Part shown: positions 50,205 through 63,100 of the stretch, piece by piece
How positions within the stretch are numbered: the first letter of the stretch is position 1
Layout of the letters: every line of letters begins with the position of its first letter
NCBI RefSeq assembly: GCF_900111805.1
Contig: NZ_FOJN01000016.1
Span: forward strand, 1-64,000
DNA length: 64,000 nucleotides
From: Rhodococcoides kroppenstedtii
GTDB taxonomy: Bacteria > Actinomycetota > Actinomycetes > Mycobacteriales > Mycobacteriaceae
Direction: 5' to 3'
Position numbers and translations under genes: made by a program
The notes under the pieces: model-generated
Database searches by the model: none
Seen by the model: the letters and a program-made list of their open reading frames with translations, nothing else
Told to the model about the DNA's origin: nothing

Positions 50205-51540
50205 CCACCCGCTCGAGGAACAGCGCTTCCGCGACGGCGAGATTCTCGATCTCCGACGGGTCCACGCTCTCGTTCGGCGCGTGGACGCGGCACAGGGGTT
50301 CCTCGACGCCCATGAGCACGATCTCGGCGTCGGGGAGCGCCTCCTGCAGGGCGGTGCACAGCGGAATCGACCCGCCCTGCCCGGCGACGGCCACCTCTCG
50401 CCCGTAGACCTCCTGTATGGACTCGGTGAGGGCGGCGTAGGCCGGCCCGTCGGTACGTGCCGCGAACGGCTGCCCGACGGCTTCCTCCGCGACGGTGATT
50501 CGTGCGGACCAGGGCACCCGCGCACGCAGGTGCGCGATCAGAGCGTCCCGGACCGCGTCGGCGTCGGCGCCCGGCGGGACGCGCAGGCCCAGCCGCGCCG
50601 ACGCCCTCGGTACGACGGCCGCCGCACTCCCGACGACGGGCGGGCAGTCCATCCCCATGACCGTCACGGACGGCCGCGCCCACAACCGGTCGGCGATGGA
50701 CCCGTCGCCGGCGAGCCCGACCCCGTCGAGGACTCCGGCGTCGGCACGGAACCGATCCTCGGGATAGTCGGCGCCGGACCACGTTCCGGACGCGTCGACC
50801 CCGTCGATCGTGGTGTTTCCGGCGTCGTCGTGCAGCGTCGCGAGCATGCCGATCAACGCCACCAGGGCATCGGGTGCCGGACCGCCGTACATGCCGGAAT
50901 GCACAGCGCCGCCGAGGGTCTCGACGTCGACACGCACGATGGCCATGCCGCGCAACGACGTCGTGACCGTCGGCTCGCCCACCGCGACGTTCCCCGCGTC
51001 GGCGATCACGACGGCATCGGACGCCACCAGGTCGGGACGCTCGGCCACCAGGTGCTCGAGTCCGCCGGTGCCGGTTTCCTCGGATCCCTCGCACACCACG
51101 ACGACGCCCACCGGTGACTCCCCCACGGCGCGCAGCGCGGCGAGATGCATCACCAGGTTGCCCTTGCAGTCGGCCGCACCCCGGCCGTACCAGCGACCGT
51201 CACGCTCGGTGAGCGTGAACGGGTCACTGGCCCAGGCGGATTCGGGACCGGCGGGTTGCACGTCGTAGTGCGAGTAGAGCAACACCGTGGGGGCGCCCTC
51301 GCGCGCGGGCCGACGACCGATCACCGCCAGCGACCCGTCCGACGTCTCGTGCAGGTCGACGTCCGGAATTCCCGCGTCGACCAACGCCCGACGCACCCAG
51401 TCGGCGGCATCGCGGTTGTCTCCGGCGACCGAGGCATCGTCGGCCACGGACCGGAACGCGACCAGCGCGGCCAGTTCCTCCCGCACCCGAGGCATGTCGG
51501 CGGACACGGACGCGCGGAAGCGGTCGACAGAGGCAGTCAT
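50182..51540 (-). CDS. M20-family dipeptidase/amidohydrolase
   Basis: 452 residues. Metal-binding landmarks: LLYSHYDVQP (His, Asp), GAADCKGNLVMH (bridging Asp), CEGSEETG (catalytic Glu pair) and GAVHSGMYGG (lid His). Cleaves dipeptides or related amides in the cytoplasm with two metal ions. In M. tuberculosis an M20 peptidase is also found between bcp and acpS. Confidence 0.9.
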   Translation of the reverse strand: MTASVDRFRASVSADMPRVREELAALVAFRSVADDASVAGDNRDAADWVRRALVDAGIPDVDLHETSDGSLAVIGRRPAREGAPTVLLYSHYDVQPAGPESAWASDPFTLTERDGRWYGRGAADCKGNLVMHLAALRAVGESPVGVVVVCEGSEETGTGGLEHLVAERPDLVASDAVVIADAGNVAVGEPTVTTSLRGMAIVRVDVETLGGAVHSGMYGGPAPDALVALIGMLATLHDDAGNTTIDGVDASGTWSGADYPEDRFRADAGVLDGVGLAGDGSIADRLWARPSVTVMGMDCPPVVGSAAAVVPRASARLGLRVPPGADADAVRDALIAHLRARVPWSARITVAEEAVGQPFAARTDGPAYAALTESIQEVYGREVAVAGQGGSIPLCTALQEALPDAEIVLMGVEEPLCRVHAPNESVDPSEIENLAVAEALFLERVVRASDRG

Positions 51541-51564
51541 GGCACCCGAGTCTGCCTCACACGG

Positions 51565-52698
51565 TCAGCCGCCGAACTCCTGGTTCAGCCACTCGCCGGT
51601 CTGCTCCCAGTGCCGGGCCCACGCCTCGTCCTGGAGCTGCTGCGGCGACTTGTTCGGATCCTGGTCCGGCACCGGCACCGCGAACACCGGCGGCGGCACG
51701 GTGGAGGTGCGCGGCGTCGGGGACCACGTGGTCTGCGGCGGGACGCTCGGTGACGTCGGCGCGGGCCACGACTCCTCGGTCGCCTCCGGATCCGGCTCTG
51801 CGGTCTCGCTGGTAGGCGCGACGACCGGCGCCGGCGGAGCAGGCGGCGGAACGGCCGCGGCGCCGGTGCCCGCCGCCGGCACATCGGCAACGGGCTGCGC
51901 CGTCTCGGGGGCGGCGTCGGTCACCGACGCCGTGCGGGCCGGCTCGTCCCCCGGCTTGCCGACGACGACGGCAGCCCCCGCGATGCCCGCGGCCACCAGG
52001 ATTGCGGCGGCCGACGCGGCGACCAGCGTGCCCGCGCGTCGGGTCCGGCGTCCGTCCGTCGTCGACACGGGGACGGGAGCGGGCTCGTCGTCGACGACGA
52101 CGGCGAAGGCCTCGGTCACGTCGTCCGACGATGCGGGACCGGCGACGTCCGGCGCTCGAGCGTCGTCGTCCGCCGGTGCCGGACGGGCGTCGGCCGGCGG
52201 TGCCGGCAAGGTCTCGCCCGCCTGCGTGAGCGCGGCGGAGGCCACCCGGCCGGGCCGGGACGCATCGGAGGCCGGCACGGACTCCCGCGTCGGCTCGGCG
52301 GGTCGACGGCCGGGTGCCGCGGGGACGGGACGCGCGGGACGCAACCGCTGCGGCGCGCTGCGATCCCACGGGGCGGACCCGCGGGAGTCGACGACGACCG
52401 TCGGCGACGGCGCGCGGTGGACGGGCACGTCCAGGGCGAGTTCGAGGATCGGTGGCGCGGCGTCGACGTCGGCCGCGAGTCCGGTGACGACGACGCCGGT
52501 GACCGTGACGTCCGCGTCGTCGATCAGGCGCCACAGCGAGGGCACGGAGAGACCGATCTGCTCGGCGGTGAGGTCGTCCAGCGTGACGACGGCCGGCGGG
52601 CCGACGACCGATCCGTCGGCCGCGGCAAGCAACTCGGCGGTCACCGTGCTGCCCTGTACGTGGTAGGCCAGCACTGCAGCCGGCGTGGTGTCCTTCAT
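51565..52698 (-). CDS. Pro/Ala-rich single-pass membrane protein
   Basis: 377 residues from ATG 52698. N-terminal folded domain of about 95 residues (YHVQGSTVTAELLAAADGSV, LTAEQIGLSVPSLWRLIDDA), a disordered stretch, one membrane helix near 235-255 (LVAASAAAILVAAGIAGAAV) and a Pro/Thr/Ser-rich outside part with a short C-terminal helix (QDEAWARHWEQTGEWLNQEF). Resembles mycobacterial-type envelope proteins; no assigned function. Confidence 0.75.
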   Translation of the reverse strand: MKDTTPAAVLAYHVQGSTVTAELLAAADGSVVGPPAVVTLDDLTAEQIGLSVPSLWRLIDDADVTVTGVVVTGLAADVDAAPPILELALDVPVHRAPSPTVVVDSRGSAPWDRSAPQRLRPARPVPAAPGRRPAEPTRESVPASDASRPGRVASAALTQAGETLPAPPADARPAPADDDARAPDVAGPASSDDVTEAFAVVVDDEPAPVPVSTTDGRRTRRAGTLVAASAAAILVAAGIAGAAVVVGKPGDEPARTASVTDAAPETAQPVADVPAAGTGAAAVPPPAPPAPVVAPTSETAEPDPEATEESWPAPTSPSVPPQTTWSPTPRTSTVPPPVFAVPVPDQDPNKSPQQLQDEAWARHWEQTGEWLNQEFGG

Positions 52699-52970
52699 GG
52701 CGAGCCCTCCCTGGTCTCGACGCGTGTCGGGGCGGTGCCGCCGCAGGCCACGCCGCCATCCACAGGGATGAGCGACGCGGACGCAGCGCACCCGGAACCT
52801 CACGCAGTCCGAACCACCCCCGTCGATCCGGGGCGCGAGGGCGAACGAGGCGGACCTTTTCGGTCCATCTCCCTCTCAACGCTGTCCAAACATACCGGAT
52901 GTTCACAAACGGCGGGGCCGATCGGGGATGCTCGGTGGTGAGGACGCGCCGGACCGATAGTCTCGATGTC

Positions 52971-53714
52971 GTGGAGTCCACCGCCGGGTCACCGTGGCCG
53001 CACCAGCCGAGCACACCCGGCGAACCCGACACCCTCGACGAGTCGGACGTGCGCGACGGCGCCGACACCAGCGAGAACGCGGACACCAACGAGCCCGTGG
53101 AACTGCTCCCCCGGCGTCGCCCGACGCAGGAGCGGAGCAAGCGCAAGTTCGACGCCCTGCTCACCGCGTCGAGAGAACTCCTGGTCGACGTGGGGTTCGA
53201 ATCGTTCACCTGCGAGGAAGTGGCCTCGCGGGCGGGCCTGCCGATCGGCACGCTCTATCAGTTCTTCGCCAACAAGTACGTGATCGTCTGCGAGCTCAAC
53301 CGGCAGGACCTCAAGGGTGTGCAGCGGGAGCTGGCGGAATTCGACGGCGAGATCCCGTCGATCGACTGGCTGCGGTTCCTCGACGACTTCCTCGACCACA
53401 TGTCCGGGTTGTGGTCGTCGGACCCGTCACGCCGGGAGGTGTGGTTGGCGATGCAGAGCACGCCGGCGACGCGGGCGACCGGCGTGATCCACGAGCGGGC
53501 CTTCGCCGCACAGATCGAGCGGATGCTCGCGCCGCTCACCCCGCGGACGCCGCGGGAGCGTCGCAACCTCATGGCCGAGGTGCTCGTGCACGTCGTCTAC
53601 TCGATGCTGAACTTCTCGGTCCAGGACGGCCAGACGCACGCCGACGCGGTGGTGGAACTCAAGCGCATCATGGCCGCGTACCTGTCCCTGGCAGAGAAAG
53701 AGAGCCGGCGCTGA
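52971..53714 (+). CDS. TetR-family regulator next to fas-acpS
   Basis: 247 residues from the leaderless GTG 52971 (TAGTCT at 52958-52963). A 45-residue acidic extension precedes the HTH (FTCEEVASRAGLPIGTLYQF, near 80-100). The large C-terminal domain is typical of TetR proteins. It is convergent with acpS-fas. FasR, the TetR activator of fas-acpS in mycobacteria, is an appealing comparison but is encoded elsewhere there; identity is not shown. Confidence 0.85.
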   Translation: MESTAGSPWPHQPSTPGEPDTLDESDVRDGADTSENADTNEPVELLPRRRPTQERSKRKFDALLTASRELLVDVGFESFTCEEVASRAGLPIGTLYQFFANKYVIVCELNRQDLKGVQRELAEFDGEIPSIDWLRFLDDFLDHMSGLWSSDPSRREVWLAMQSTPATRATGVIHERAFAAQIERMLAPLTPRTPRERRNLMAEVLVHVVYSMLNFSVQDGQTHADAVVELKRIMAAYLSLAEKESRR

Positions 53715-53727
53715 CAGCGCCGGCTCT
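53701..53727. terminator. Bidirectional terminator between TetR gene and acpS
   Basis: AGAGCCGGCGCT, loop GAC, AGCGCCGGCTCT: a perfect 12-bp stem overlapping the TetR stop and 22 bases from the acpS end; serves both convergent genes. Confidence 0.85.
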
Positions 53728-53748
53728 CTCCCCCGAGTCACTCGGTTC

Positions 53749-54141
53749 TCACTCCTCCAGGATCGCCACCGCGGCGGCCATGTCGCCGTCGTGCGTCAGC
53801 GACAGGTGGATCTTCACCGACGGCAGGAACTCCGCCGCCATTCCGTGCAGCTTGATCGACGGGCGGCCCCAGGCGTCGTTGACCACCTCGATCAACGGGT
53901 AGGGGTTGTCACCGATCTGCGGTGCCCGCGCGAAGCGGGATCCGGCCCATGCCTTCAGCACCGCTTCCTTCGCCGCCCACCGCGCGGCGTAGTGCCGCGC
54001 GGGGTCGCTGCTCTTGGTGGCCGCGTGGCGGCGCTCGCCGGCAGTGAAGCTGTCGCGGACCATGGTGGTCCCGACGCGCTCCATCTGCTCGGCGAACTCC
54101 GTCACCGACACCAGGTCGAGTCCGACTCCGAGGATGCTCAT
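53749..54141 (-). CDS. acpS: Holo-[acyl-carrier-protein] synthase
   Basis: 130 residues. Start MSILGVGLDLVSVTEFAEQM with the magnesium-binding Asp, and RWAAKEAVLKAW with the catalytic Glu and Lys: the AcpS phosphopantetheinyl transferase signature. It moves 4'-phosphopantetheine from CoA to the ACP domain Ser of the fatty acid synthase. ATG 54141 overlaps the fas stop as ATGA, so they are translationally coupled. Confidence 0.95.
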   Translation of the reverse strand: MSILGVGLDLVSVTEFAEQMERVGTTMVRDSFTAGERRHAATKSSDPARHYAARWAAKEAVLKAWAGSRFARAPQIGDNPYPLIEVVNDAWGRPSIKLHGMAAEFLPSVKIHLSLTHDGDMAAAVAILEE

Positions 54142-57100
54142 TCGGTCACCGTGCCATCCTGGACGGCGACGCGGTAGACGTCGTCCGCACCGAGTCGGGT
54201 GGCCTCGCTGAGCAGCAGGTCGGCTTCGAGCTGGTGCTTGACGGCCGACGGGGTGCCGTCGTGGCCCAATCGGCGATCCTCCGGGCGCCGGTACAGCGCG
54301 TCTCCGCCGCACATGGCGTCGGCGAGCCGTCGGCGGCCGGCGACGACGCGGTCCCGCGACGTGCGCAGGTACTGCTCGCGACGGTCGGCCGGGATCGCGG
54401 CGACGAACGCCTGCGGGTGCACCACCGCGATCAGCCCGGACACGTGGCCGAACCCGAGGCTGGTCAGCAGACCCGCCTTGAGCGGCAACGAGTTACCGAA
54501 CGTCAGCGGCCGACGCGCCCACACCAGGTGCTCGAACTCGGCCATCTTGTCGTCGACACAGTCGAGGCTGCGGTTCGGCGGCACGACGCCCTGCGCCAAC
54601 ACCTGGCACAGACCGATCAGCTGGAAGGCGGCCGCGCCGCCCTTGCTGTGGCCGGTCAGCGACTTCTGCGACACCACGAACAGCGGGTTGCCCTCGCTGC
54701 GCCCCAGTGCCCGCGCCAGACGCGTGTGCAGCTCGGCCTCGTTGGGATCGTTGGCGTTGGTGGACGTGTCGTGCTTGGAGATCACGGCGATGTCGTCCGC
54801 CGCGACGCCGAGCGCCGCGAGCGAGAGCGCCATGGCCGAGTCCCGGCCACCGCGACCCACACCCAGGGCGCCGAGGCCCGGAGCCGGGATCGAGGTGTGG
54901 ACACCGTCGCCGAACGACTGCGCCCAGCCGACCACACCGAGGACGGGCAGACCCATCTCCAGGGCGAGATCGCCGCGGGCGAGGAGAATCGTTCCGCCAC
55001 CGTGCGATTCGACGAAGCCACCGCGTCGACGATCGTTGGCCCTCGAGAAGCGTCGATCGCTGATGCCCTGGGCCCGCATGGCCTCCGTGTCGGCCGTGGC
55101 CGACATGTCGCCGAAGCCGATGATGCCCTCGTTGCTCAGGTCGTCGAAACCGCCGGCGACCACGAACGTGGCCTTGCCGAGGCGAATCTTGTCGACGCCC
55201 TCCTCGACCGACACCGCCGCCGTTGCACACGCGGCCACGGGGTGGACCATCGCGCCGTAGGAGCCGACGTAGCTCTGGACCACGTGTGCCGCCACGACGT
55301 TCGGCAGGGCTTCCTGCAGGATGTCGTTCGCCCGCGCGTCGCCCAGCAGCGTGTCGATGTACAGCGAGCGCATCGACTCCATGCCGCCCATGCCCGTGCC
55401 CTGCGTGTTCGCCACCAGCGACGGGTGGGTCCAGCGCATGAGCTCCGACGGCTCGAAGCCCGAGGTGATGAACGCGTCGACGGTGCACACGATGTTCCAC
55501 AGCGCGACGCGATCCACCGAGCTCGCCATGTCGGGCGAGATGCCCCACTTGACCGGATCGAAGCCGGTGGGGATCTGGCCGCCCACGCTGCGGGTCAACT
55601 TCATCCGACGCGGCACGCGAATCTCGGTGCCCGCCTTGCGGGTGACCTGCCAGTCGCCGTCGGCGTTGGTGGTCACCACGGTCCGGTCCGGATCCGCCGA
55701 GACGAACGCGCGGGCCTCGGCCTCGCTGCCCACCACGAAGGTCAGATCCTGGTCGAGGAACACCGAGGACATCAGCGGCGCGGTGTTGTTCACCATGGCG
55801 CCGTCGTCCTCGTACCGGCGGATGCCGCACCGCTCGACCACCACGTCGTGGTAGCGATCGGCGATCTCGGCCTCCGGCACCAGATCACCGGACTCGACGT
55901 CGTACCAACCCGGCTTGGGATCGTTCTCCCAGACAACCAGGCCGGTGCTCCACGCCAGCTCGAGAACGCCTGCCGCCGAGAGCTTCTCGTCGACCTCCAT
56001 CTCGAAGCGCGTGCGCGCACTGCCGTACGGTCCGAGCTCGCCGGCACCGACGATCACGACCAGCTCCGACGGGTCCACGTCGAGCTCCGGCCAGGCCGGG
56101 GCGTCGAGTTCGCCGGTGATGCGCGGCGGCTCGGGCAGCGCGTCCACGGTGGCCGGCGCGGGGGCCGGAGCCTCCTCGGCGACGGCCGCGGCGGCGGCCT
56201 CCTTGGCCAGCGCGGCCAGGTCGAGTCCGGCCTCGGCGAGACCGCCGGTGAGGTCGACCTCGAGCGGAGCGTCCACCGCGTCGCGGCGAGACTGCTCGTC
56301 GCACAACGCGATCAGCTGCTCGGCCATCTCCTGCGTCGACCACGTCCGCACGCCGGCCGCCTCCGCGGCCTCGGCGACCACGTCGTTGTGACCCATGAGC
56401 CCGGTACCCCGCACCCACCCGATGCGGGCGTGCGCCAACGTCACTCGCTCGGCCCAGCTGCGCTCGGCCTTCCAGCGGTTGGTCACGGCGTCCAGCGCGG
56501 CCTTCGCCTCGCCGTACGCGCCGTCGCCACCGAAGAGGCCGCGGTTCGGCGAGCCCGGCAGCACCACGTGCAGTCGGCTGTCGACGTCGCGGTCGTACCC
56601 GATGGTGGACAGTCCGCCGATGAGCCGCTCGACCGACCAGAGGAGAACCTTCATCTCCATCTCGGCGCGGGCGCCGGCGTCGGACAGCTCGCCCGCCACC
56701 CGCGGTGCGGCGAAGGGGAACAGCATCGTCGGCGTCATCGCCGGCTTGACCAACTTCTTGGCGCCACCGGCCGAGTCGATCCGATCCGTGCCGACCCACT
56801 CGACGAACGCGTCGACGTCCGCGTACGACGCCATGTTCGCGGGAACCACCCAGAGCGCGGCACCGGCGACGGCGTGCGTGCGGTACAGCTCGCGGTAGAA
56901 CCCGACGCGCTCCTCGTCGAGACGCGACGTGGTCAGGAAGACCGTCGCCCCGCCCGAGAGCAGCTCACCGGTCACCGCCGCGGCGATGGAGTTCTTGCTC
57001 GCCCCGGTCACCACGGCCACCTGATCGGCCCACTGTCCGGGCTTCTCGGTCGCGGTCGCGGCCGTGGCGATGGCGGCGTACGACGACGCCAGGTCGGCCA

Positions 57101-60100
57101 GACCCTGCGCGTCGGCACGGCGCTGCCACCACGCGGCCTGCGCGGCCACGGCCTCGCCGGCACCGGTGAAGGCGTCGACCGCCAGGGCGCGAGCAGCCTC
57201 GTCGCCGATCCACAAGCGAGCGAGATCCTCACGCGCCGTGGCCCATCGATCGTCGATCAGGACCGCGCGACGCGCGTCGAACGACGGCGCCACCAGCCGC
57301 GGCCAGTCGCTGCCGAGCTCGGCGGAGACCAGGTCGATCAGATCGGACTCGGCGCTGTCCGCTTCCGGCGTCGTCTCGACGTCCGCGAATCCGAGCTGCT
57401 CGAGCACCAGACGCGCCGCCGAGGCGAGCACGCCGCTCCGGCCGGTGATGTTCTCGGTGAACTCGCCCAGCGCGGCGGCGTCGACGGTGCCCCCACCGCC
57501 GCCGCCCCCGCTGGACGGCATCGAGACCTGGACTCCGCGGCGCTGGCCGACGGCCGTCACGGCGGCGTCGATCAACGCGTCGACGGCGGCGCCGTCGGAC
57601 GGAGCGGTCTCCCCGAGACCACCGAGCGCCCCACCGCGGACGGACTGTCCGTCACGGGTGCCGAGAGCGACCTCGGCAGTGACGTGGTGTGCCCACCCGT
57701 CGCCGAGCTGCCAGACCTTGGTCACCCGCTCGGCGACGGCGCCGGGACGTCGACCCGACGGGCCGAACACCTTGCGCAGGTGATCGTTGATGGAATCGCT
57801 CAGCACCGGGCCGTAGGGCCGGTAGGTGCGGGCGAGCTTGTTGACGGTGCCGGCGAGGGCACCCATGTCGGCGTCGGCAGCACCGTCGATGGCGCCGAGC
57901 GAGAGCTCGGAACCGAGGTCGACCAGCAGCTGGTTCCGGCGTGAGGACACGCCGTCGCACAGCGCCTCGATGGTGTCGGCGGGGCCGATCTGGTCGAGGC
58001 GGAGCTTGGTCCACAGGCCGATGAGCACGGTGGTCGCGTCCGACGCGGTGAAGGCGATGTCGTCCGGGCGAGGACCGCCCGCCGGTGCCGCGGCGGGCGC
58101 CGGCGCCGGCGCCGCGGGAGCCGCTGCGGGCGCGGCGGCGGCCGGGTCCGATGCCCGCGTCTCCTCCGGCTCGTCCACGATCTCCGGGTCGGTGTCGGTG
58201 GAGAACACCACGGCGGCGTCGCGCTCGATGTTGAGCACCTCCACCGGATGGCCCACGCGGCCCGGCAGTTTCAGCGTGTTGGTGGCCAGGTTCGCGACCG
58301 TCGGCATGGCACCGAGGCCCACCTCGACGAACCGCTCGATGCCCAGGCCGCCGTCCGCGGTGTCGGCGAACAGCAGATCCTGCGTCTCGATCCACCGAAC
58401 CGGGCTGGCGAACTGCCACGCGAGCAGCTCGGTCAGCACCACGCGGCACAGGTCGGACGGGCGGGCGGCCCAGTCGTCCCACGCACCGAGGACGTCGGCG
58501 AGCGGCTCGGACGGCACCAGGTCGGCGATCTCCTGCACGAACGCCTTCTCGAGCGAGAACAGGCGCGGCACCAGGTTGGGGATGTAGCGCCCCACCAGGA
58601 TCGACGGATCGATCGTCTCCGGCAGCAGGTCGAGCAGGCGGTTGCGGAAGTCGTCGACTCCCCCGCGCAGGACCGTGGAGTGGAAGGGCACGTCGATACC
58701 CGGCACCAGGATGAACGCGCGCTTGCCGCCGAATTCCGCACGGCGACGGTCGATGTCGCGTTCGAGCTCCTCGAGACCGGCGACCGTGCCGGCGATGGCG
58801 TACTGCGACCCGCGCAGGTTGAGGTTCACCACCTGCAGGAACTCGCCGACACGGGCACCGATGGACTCGACGTACGCGATGACGTCGTCGTCCGCCAGGC
58901 CGATCTGCGACGGACGGATGGCGGCCATGCGGTAGTCGCTGCGGCCCTGCGCATCACGCGGCACGAGCTGGTGCATCGCGGACCCGCGCTGGAAGACCAC
59001 CTCGAGGACGGCTTCGAGCGGCAGGACGCCGGCGACCGCCGCGAGGGCGTTGTACTCGCCCACCGAGTGGCCCGCGAGGAACGAGTCCTCCACGAACGCA
59101 CCGGATTCCCGCAGCTCCGCAACCTGGACGACACCGAGGACGGCCATGGCCACCTGGGTGAACTGCGTCAGGTGCAGCACGCCGTCGGGATGCTTGTGGG
59201 TGACGCCGCGCGCCCGCAGCTCGGTCGGGTTGTCCCGCACCACCGCGAGGATGGAGAAGCCCAGCGCGGACCGGGTGTGCTTGTCGGCACGCTCCCAGAT
59301 CTCGCGGGCGGCCTTGGACCGGCTGCGCGCGTCGAGACCCATGCCGCGGGTCTGAATGCCCTGACCGGGGAAGGCGTACACCGTCTTCGGCGCCGCGATG
59401 CGGCCGGTGGCCTGCATGACCAGGTCGCCGTCGACCTTGCAGGAGACCTCGACGACCTCACGGCCGGCCTCGAACCCGATACGGTCCACGCGCACGTCGA
59501 TCGACGCGCCGGGGCGCACCATGCCGAGGAAGCGGGTGGTCCACGCGGTGAGGCGACGCGGCGGAGTGGTGGCCGACGGATCGACGGCCGTCACCACCTG
59601 CTGTGCGGCGGCCGAGAGCCACATGCCGTGGACGATCGGGCTGCCCAGACCGGCCAGACGCGCGGCGGCGTCGGAGGTGTGGATCGGGTTGTGGTCGCCG
59701 GACACCTGGGCGAAGGCACCCATGTGGCGCGGCGCGGTGACGGTGACGTCCCGACGGCGTCGACGCGGCGTCTCCACCAGCGCGTCGGTGAGCGACCCAC
59801 CCGCACGCGGCGGATCGGTGAGCGTGCCGGCACCGGTGCGGCCACGAATGGCGAAGCGCTCCACCAGCGTCGCGACGGCGGGGGCGTCGAGGCCCTCGCC
59901 CAGCATCGCGCCGATCTCGACCGAGACCTCCACGACGCGGCCGAGGTCGGTGTCGATCACTTCACCGGCGGTGGCCTTGACCACGAGGATGCTGTGGTGG
60001 TCCGGCAGCTCGCCGACCAGGTCGATCCGGTGGTCGAGGTGGACCAGGTCGAGCATGCCCTCGATGACCGAGCCGGCGTCCGCGGTGCGGGCGGCGCCCA

Positions 60101-63100
60101 GCACGGCGAAGACGGCGGGCCAGCAGGCCCCGACGAGCACGTCCGGGACCACCGACTGGCCGACGCCGTACTCGGCGGGCAGGCCGGAGCCGGTGACCCC
60201 GGCGTGATCGGCGGTCAGGTCGGGCGACCAGGCGATGTTGAGACGCGCGGTTCCGTTCTTGACGGTCGGAAGGTCCTGTCCCGCAGCCACACCGAGGAGG
60301 GCGGACATGGCGGTCTCGGCGTCGGCGTCGGTCACCAGCGGCGCGCCGCCGTCGACGGCGGAGGCCGGGACGGTGATGCGGATGTCGACCGAGCGGCCCG
60401 CGGTCAGCGGCACCGACAGCAGCACGGCGTCGTCACCGGACGTGGTGAGGGTGGCTCCGGTGCCGGGGTGCGTCGCCTGCTCGTCGGAGGTGACCTCCCA
60501 CTCGCTCACGGCGCCGAGACGACGAACGGGGTTGGGCGCCAGGCGCGATGCCCAGGTGATGTCCGGCGCGGCGAGCACGACACCGATGGCGCCACCGGCG
60601 ACCTCGGGGTGACGACGCGTGGCGACGGCGACGGGCTCGGCGCCCTCGGCGAGCAACCGGTCCGTGGTGGCCTTCTCGAAGCGGTTCAGCAGATCACCGA
60701 CGGGCTCGTCGACGCGGTCGATGCCGGCGACGGCGACGGTGCCGGGGATGATGCAGACCTGGTCGGCGCTGTAGCGCGGATCGTGGGCCTGCCACAGGGA
60801 GTCGCTGCGCCACCAGCGGCGCACGTCCTTGTCGACGACGGGCACGAAGTTGACCGGCTTGCCCGGCAGGCGGCACAGCGCGACGAAGAACGGGACGTCG
60901 GCGGGATGCAGGCGCACCGACTCGGCGTCGGGGTACGCCCGCAGCAGCGCCGCGACGGCGTCGGCGGGACGCTCGAGCAGGTCCTCGTCCGCGAACAGCG
61001 TGGGAACCGGTCCGCGGTCGGCCGGGTGCAGACGAGCCTCGCTGCGCTGCAGCATGTCCCGGAAGCGCACGCGCCAGGTGATGTCGAGCCACGGGTTCTC
61101 CACGCGCGGGTCGTCGCCCACGGCGAGCTCGACGTAGCGGTTGAGCCACTGCAGGTACGTCATGTCGGCGACGTCGCCGAAGTACGGCTTGGCCGTGGCG
61201 TCCAGCGCGGCGACGATCTCGTCGCGACGCGCCGCGACGGCGTCGTCGTCACCGGCGACCTCGTCGAGCAGACGGCCGGTGCGCGACGCGGCGTTGTCGA
61301 TCTCGTGGATGTCCGCGCCGAGCTGGCTGCGGCCCGATGCCATTCCGCCCGTGGCGGTTCCGGCACCCACCCAGTCCGGGCACCCGGGGGTGTCGACCAG
61401 GAGCTGCTTGACCTCGGGGGCCGTGGTGGCCTCGAGGGTCGCCATGGCGGCGGTACCGACGAGGATGCCGTCGAGCGGCATCGCCGGGAAGCCGGCGTCG
61501 ACGGACCACTGGCCGGTGAGGTACTCGGCGGCCCGCTCCGGGGTGCCGATGCCACCGCCGACGCAGACGACGATGTTGTCGTGCGCGCGCAGCTCGGCGT
61601 AGGTGGCGACGAGCAGGTCGTCGAGGTCCTCCCACGAGTGGTGGCCGCCGGCGCGCCCGCCTTCGATGTGCACGATCACCGGGTAGTCGGGCACCTCGGT
61701 GGCGATGCGGATGACGCTGCGGATCTGGGCGACGGTGCCCGGCTTGAACGCGACGTGGCTGATGCCGACCTCGGTCAGCTCCTCGATCAGCGCGACGGCC
61801 TCGTCGAGCTCGGGGATGCCGGCCGTGACGACCACGCCGTCGAACGGTGCACCCGCGGTGCGGGCCTTCTGCACGAGGCGCTTGCCGCCGAGCTGCAGCT
61901 TCCACAGGTACGGGTCGAGGAACAGCGAGTTGAACTGCACCGAGCGGCCCGGCTCGAGCAGCTCCTTCAGACGATCGACGTGACCGGCCAAGATCTCCTC
62001 GGTGACCTGGCCGCCACCGGCGAGCTCGGCCCAGTGGCCGGCGTTGGTGGCGGCGGCGACGATGGCCGGATCGACCGTAGTCGGCGTCATGCCGGCGAGC
62101 AGGATCGGCGAGCGACCGGTGAGCTGGGTGAAGGAGGTCTCGACGACGGTGCGGCCGTTCGGCAGCGTGACGACGCGCGGCGCGAAGTCGGTCCACGGGC
62201 GGTCGACGGCGGGGGCAGCGCCCGGCGTCAGCAGGTGGCGATGGCCGGTGCGCGTCGAGGCGGCGACGACGCCGACACCGTGACCGCGCATGTTCGACGC
62301 GGTCAGGCGGGTGAGCGCGTCACCCGGGCCGAGGTCGAGCACCCAGGCGGCACCGGCGGCGACGACGGAATCCACCGCGGCGACCCAGTCGACCGGCTCG
62401 ACCAGGATGGCGGCGGCGAGGGACCGGGCGCGGTCGACGTCGAGGCCGCAGCGGGTGGCCCAGCCCTCGACGATCTCGACGGCCTCGGCGAGCTGCGGGT
62501 GGTGGAAGCCGACCTCGATGGCGAGGGGCTCGAAGACGGGCGAGAACACGTCGCCGCCACGCTTCTTGGCGTCGCGCTCGCGGGTCTCGCGGTCCGCGAT
62601 CTCCTCGCACCGCTGCTGGATGCGCACCAGCGCGGTGTAGGGCCCGCTGAGGACGACGCGGCGACGACCGTTGCGGATCGCGACGACGGCGGACGCCCCA
62701 CCCTCGTCACCCTCGTCGACGATCGTCTGCAGACGGGTCGGGTCGACGTTGGACACCGAGACCATCGGGGCGCGATCGCCGGCACCGATGAGACCGCGGC
62801 GGCGGCCGACCAGACCGGCGGCGGCACCGATCAGCTGGGCGAGGGCGAGGAGTTCGACGTCGCTGTCACCGCGGTCGGCGACGACGGCCTCGGCGAGAAC
62901 GCCCTGCGAGTGGCCGATGACCGCGACCGGGGCGGTCGTGGTGTAGTCGAGACCCTGCACGGCGAGGGCGCGCAGGGCGGCGATCTGGGTGAGCAGCACG
63001 CCGGGCACCGACACGGCGGCGGACAGCAGAGCTGCGTCCGACGGCCCGGCGGCGGGATCGTCGGCCAGTTCCTGCTCGAGCATCCACGCGATCGGATCGA

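Noticed and set aside
53749..54312. Longer acpS start at 54312
   Set aside because: The extension is antisense-like Arg/Pro-rich sequence inside fas; ATG 54141 begins the conserved AcpS N terminus and gives the ATGA overlap.
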